This document shows positions 4,743 through 5,752 of a DNA stretch of 5,752 nucleotides, piece by piece. The DNA is taken from assembly GCA_003646715.1 (NCBI GenBank), contig QMLL01000129.1:1-5752 (forward strand), given 5' to 3'. The translations under genes were made by a program, and so were the position numbers. The first letter of the stretch is position 1, and the number at the start of each line of letters is the position of its first letter. Source of the stretch: Deltaproteobacteria bacterium. GTDB taxonomy: Bacteria; Desulfobacterota; Syntrophobacteria; B119-G9. The notes beneath the pieces are model-generated. The model was not told the origin of the DNA, searched no databases, and saw only the letters and a list, made by a program, of their open reading frames with translations.

Positions 4743-5752
4743 ATGGTTCAATTAGAAATATTTTCTCCGGATGGCAAAAGCGAGACCGTAACACTTGATA
4801 AATTCCCGGTTACAATTGGTCGTTCCCGCATCAATGATATTGTGCTTACGCATCGGACTGTTTCGCGGAAGCATGCGGTAATCATCAAAAAAGACGGGAA
4901 CTATCTGATAAAAGACGTGGGAAGCCAAAACGGGACTTTTTTAAGAAAAAGAAAAATCGAGGAAGCCTTACTTCAAAATGAAGACGTCATCTACATCGGC
5001 GCGTACACCCTCAAGTTTTTAGTCAAAGAAGAGATCATAGACCTTGATAAGGCTCTTGAAGGACCTGAAACTGCTAAAAAAGTTAAGTTAAAGATTACTC
5101 ACGTACTAGAGATTCCGGACCGTTTTCATGGTGTTATTTTCCCGGAGGTAACGGGAGAAGAGGAGAAAATATCAGAGGTTGAGCTTAGTATTTCGCAGGA
5201 AGATACTTCATTGCTGGCTTTTCCCGATGAATTCCTGGTTCCGCGAGAAGAATTTCCCACCCTATATGACCTTCAGAGACGAGCCATGGAAGACGAAAAC
5301 CTAGAGGACACCCTGAACAATGTTGCCAATTATCTGCTTTCCAGAACTGACGGAGACCGTGTTGCCTTCTTCTTGAGCACCGTGGGTACCAGCCTTGATG
5401 CTGCTCTCATTGTAACACGCCCCGGCATTGCATTTGAAAGCAGAGACATAAAAGCATTCCCGTCCATATTAAGAAAAAGTATACAAGAAGGAAAAGCAAT
5501 TCTGGCTAACGGGCTGGAAGAAGACAGTAACGTGCAGATAGACCAGAAAGAAAGAGACAGGTATAGTTCTTATTCCGCTATATTTGCGCCTCTCAAATAC
5601 GATGAAAAAACCGTAGGTGCCATCCAGATTGAGACCCATCAGGGTAAAGATAGGCTGGATAGAGATCAACTTGTTTTTGTTTGCAGGGTAATCAGAGAAC
5701 TTGGCCAGATAATAATCTGGAAACTTGGCCAGATTGAAAAATTTGAACAAAG
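4743..5752 (+). CDS. FHA-GAF signalling protein, N-terminal part (runs off the window)
   Basis: The reading frame stays open from the ATG at 4743 to the last base, giving 336 codons without a stop. The start is well bounded because an in-frame TAA lies at 4734-4736, although the ribosome site (AAAAAGAA) is poor. Residues 22-95 form a forkhead-associated domain, which binds phosphothreonine peptides: TIGRS (24-28), SRKH (41-44), and SQNGTF (61-66), all with the binding residues kept. Residues 96-184 are an acidic linker. Residues 185-325 look like a GAF sensor domain (for example LNNVANYLLS, YSAIFAPLKYDEKTVGAIQIE). A helix follows (RVIRELGQIIIWKLGQIEKF), probably a signalling coiled coil. In this family such inputs usually precede a sigma54 AAA+ activator, cyclase or phosphatase module, but the output lies beyond the window. 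It is cytoplasmic and has no evident link to corrinoid uptake. Confidence 0.85.
   Translation, partial: MVQLEIFSPDGKSETVTLDKFPVTIGRSRINDIVLTHRTVSRKHAVIIKKDGNYLIKDVGSQNGTFLRKRKIEEALLQNEDVIYIGAYTLKFLVKEEIIDLDKALEGPETAKKVKLKITHVLEIPDRFHGVIFPEVTGEEEKISEVELSISQEDTSLLAFPDEFLVPREEFPTLYDLQRRAMEDENLEDTLNNVANYLLSRTDGDRVAFFLSTVGTSLDAALIVTRPGIAFESRDIKAFPSILRKSIQEGKAILANGLEEDSNVQIDQKERDRYSSYSAIFAPLKYDEKTVGAIQIETHQGKDRLDRDQLVFVCRVIRELGQIIIWKLGQIEKFEQ
5698..5734. repeat. 13-base direct repeat with internal inverted repeat inside the FHA-GAF gene
   Basis: AACTTGGCCAGAT occurs at 5698-5710 and again at 5722-5734, 24 bases apart (eight codons, in frame), encoding LGQI twice. Between them ATCTGG (5715-5720) is the reverse complement of the CCAGAT ending each copy. 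The repeat falls in the helix after the GAF domain and may reflect a small in-frame duplication lengthening a coiled coil. Confidence 0.5.

Noticed and set aside
5469..5750. 93-codon minus-strand frame opposite the FHA-GAF gene
   Set aside because: It is antisense to a clear GAF domain, and its composition is that of a shadow frame.

Overview
The window looks like a Gram-negative, probably anaerobic bacterium. The gene style suggests Desulfobacterota (the old Deltaproteobacteria), but this is inferred from protein flavour and I cannot name a genus. Support comes from a periplasmic binding protein with a cleavable Sec signal and no lipobox, an FHA-GAF signalling protein, and a stand-alone methylmalonyl-CoA-mutase-type B12 domain. 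No ribosomal RNA, tRNA, CRISPR array, insertion sequence or phage gene is visible.

Left part (7-1251, minus strand): three short co-oriented genes. In transcription order they are a 132-aa cobalamin-binding-domain protein, a 186-aa protein with a type I restriction HsdR-N-terminal-like fold, and a 64-aa small protein. The first two have lost the residue that defines their family's chemistry. The B12 domain lacks the cobalt-ligating histidine, and the nuclease-like domain lacks the acidic residue of the ExK motif.

Divergent control region (1252-1616): 365 bases with no gene. It holds a cluster of CCAGCA/TGCTGG inverted repeats, a 49-base imperfect hairpin, an AAGCAAA/TTTGCTT inverted repeat and a candidate sigma70 promoter for the rightward operon. 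I see no full cobalamin riboswitch.

Middle (1617-4371, plus strand): a compact three-gene ABC importer operon, btuF-btuC-btuD-like. Both junctions are 4-base stop/start overlaps (GTGA and ATGA). The binding protein follows the E. coli BtuF pattern closely, so the substrate is most likely cobalamin or another corrinoid. The divergent neighbour with a B12-type domain supports a corrinoid theme for the whole locus.

Right intergenic region (4372-4742): AT-rich, with a 7-bp inverted repeat just after btuD, a perfect 22-bp palindrome, and a strong hairpin plus T-tract that resembles an intrinsic terminator, followed by a weak promoter candidate.

Right end (4743 to the edge): the N-terminal 336 codons of an FHA-GAF protein that runs out of the window. 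Its output domain is not visible.
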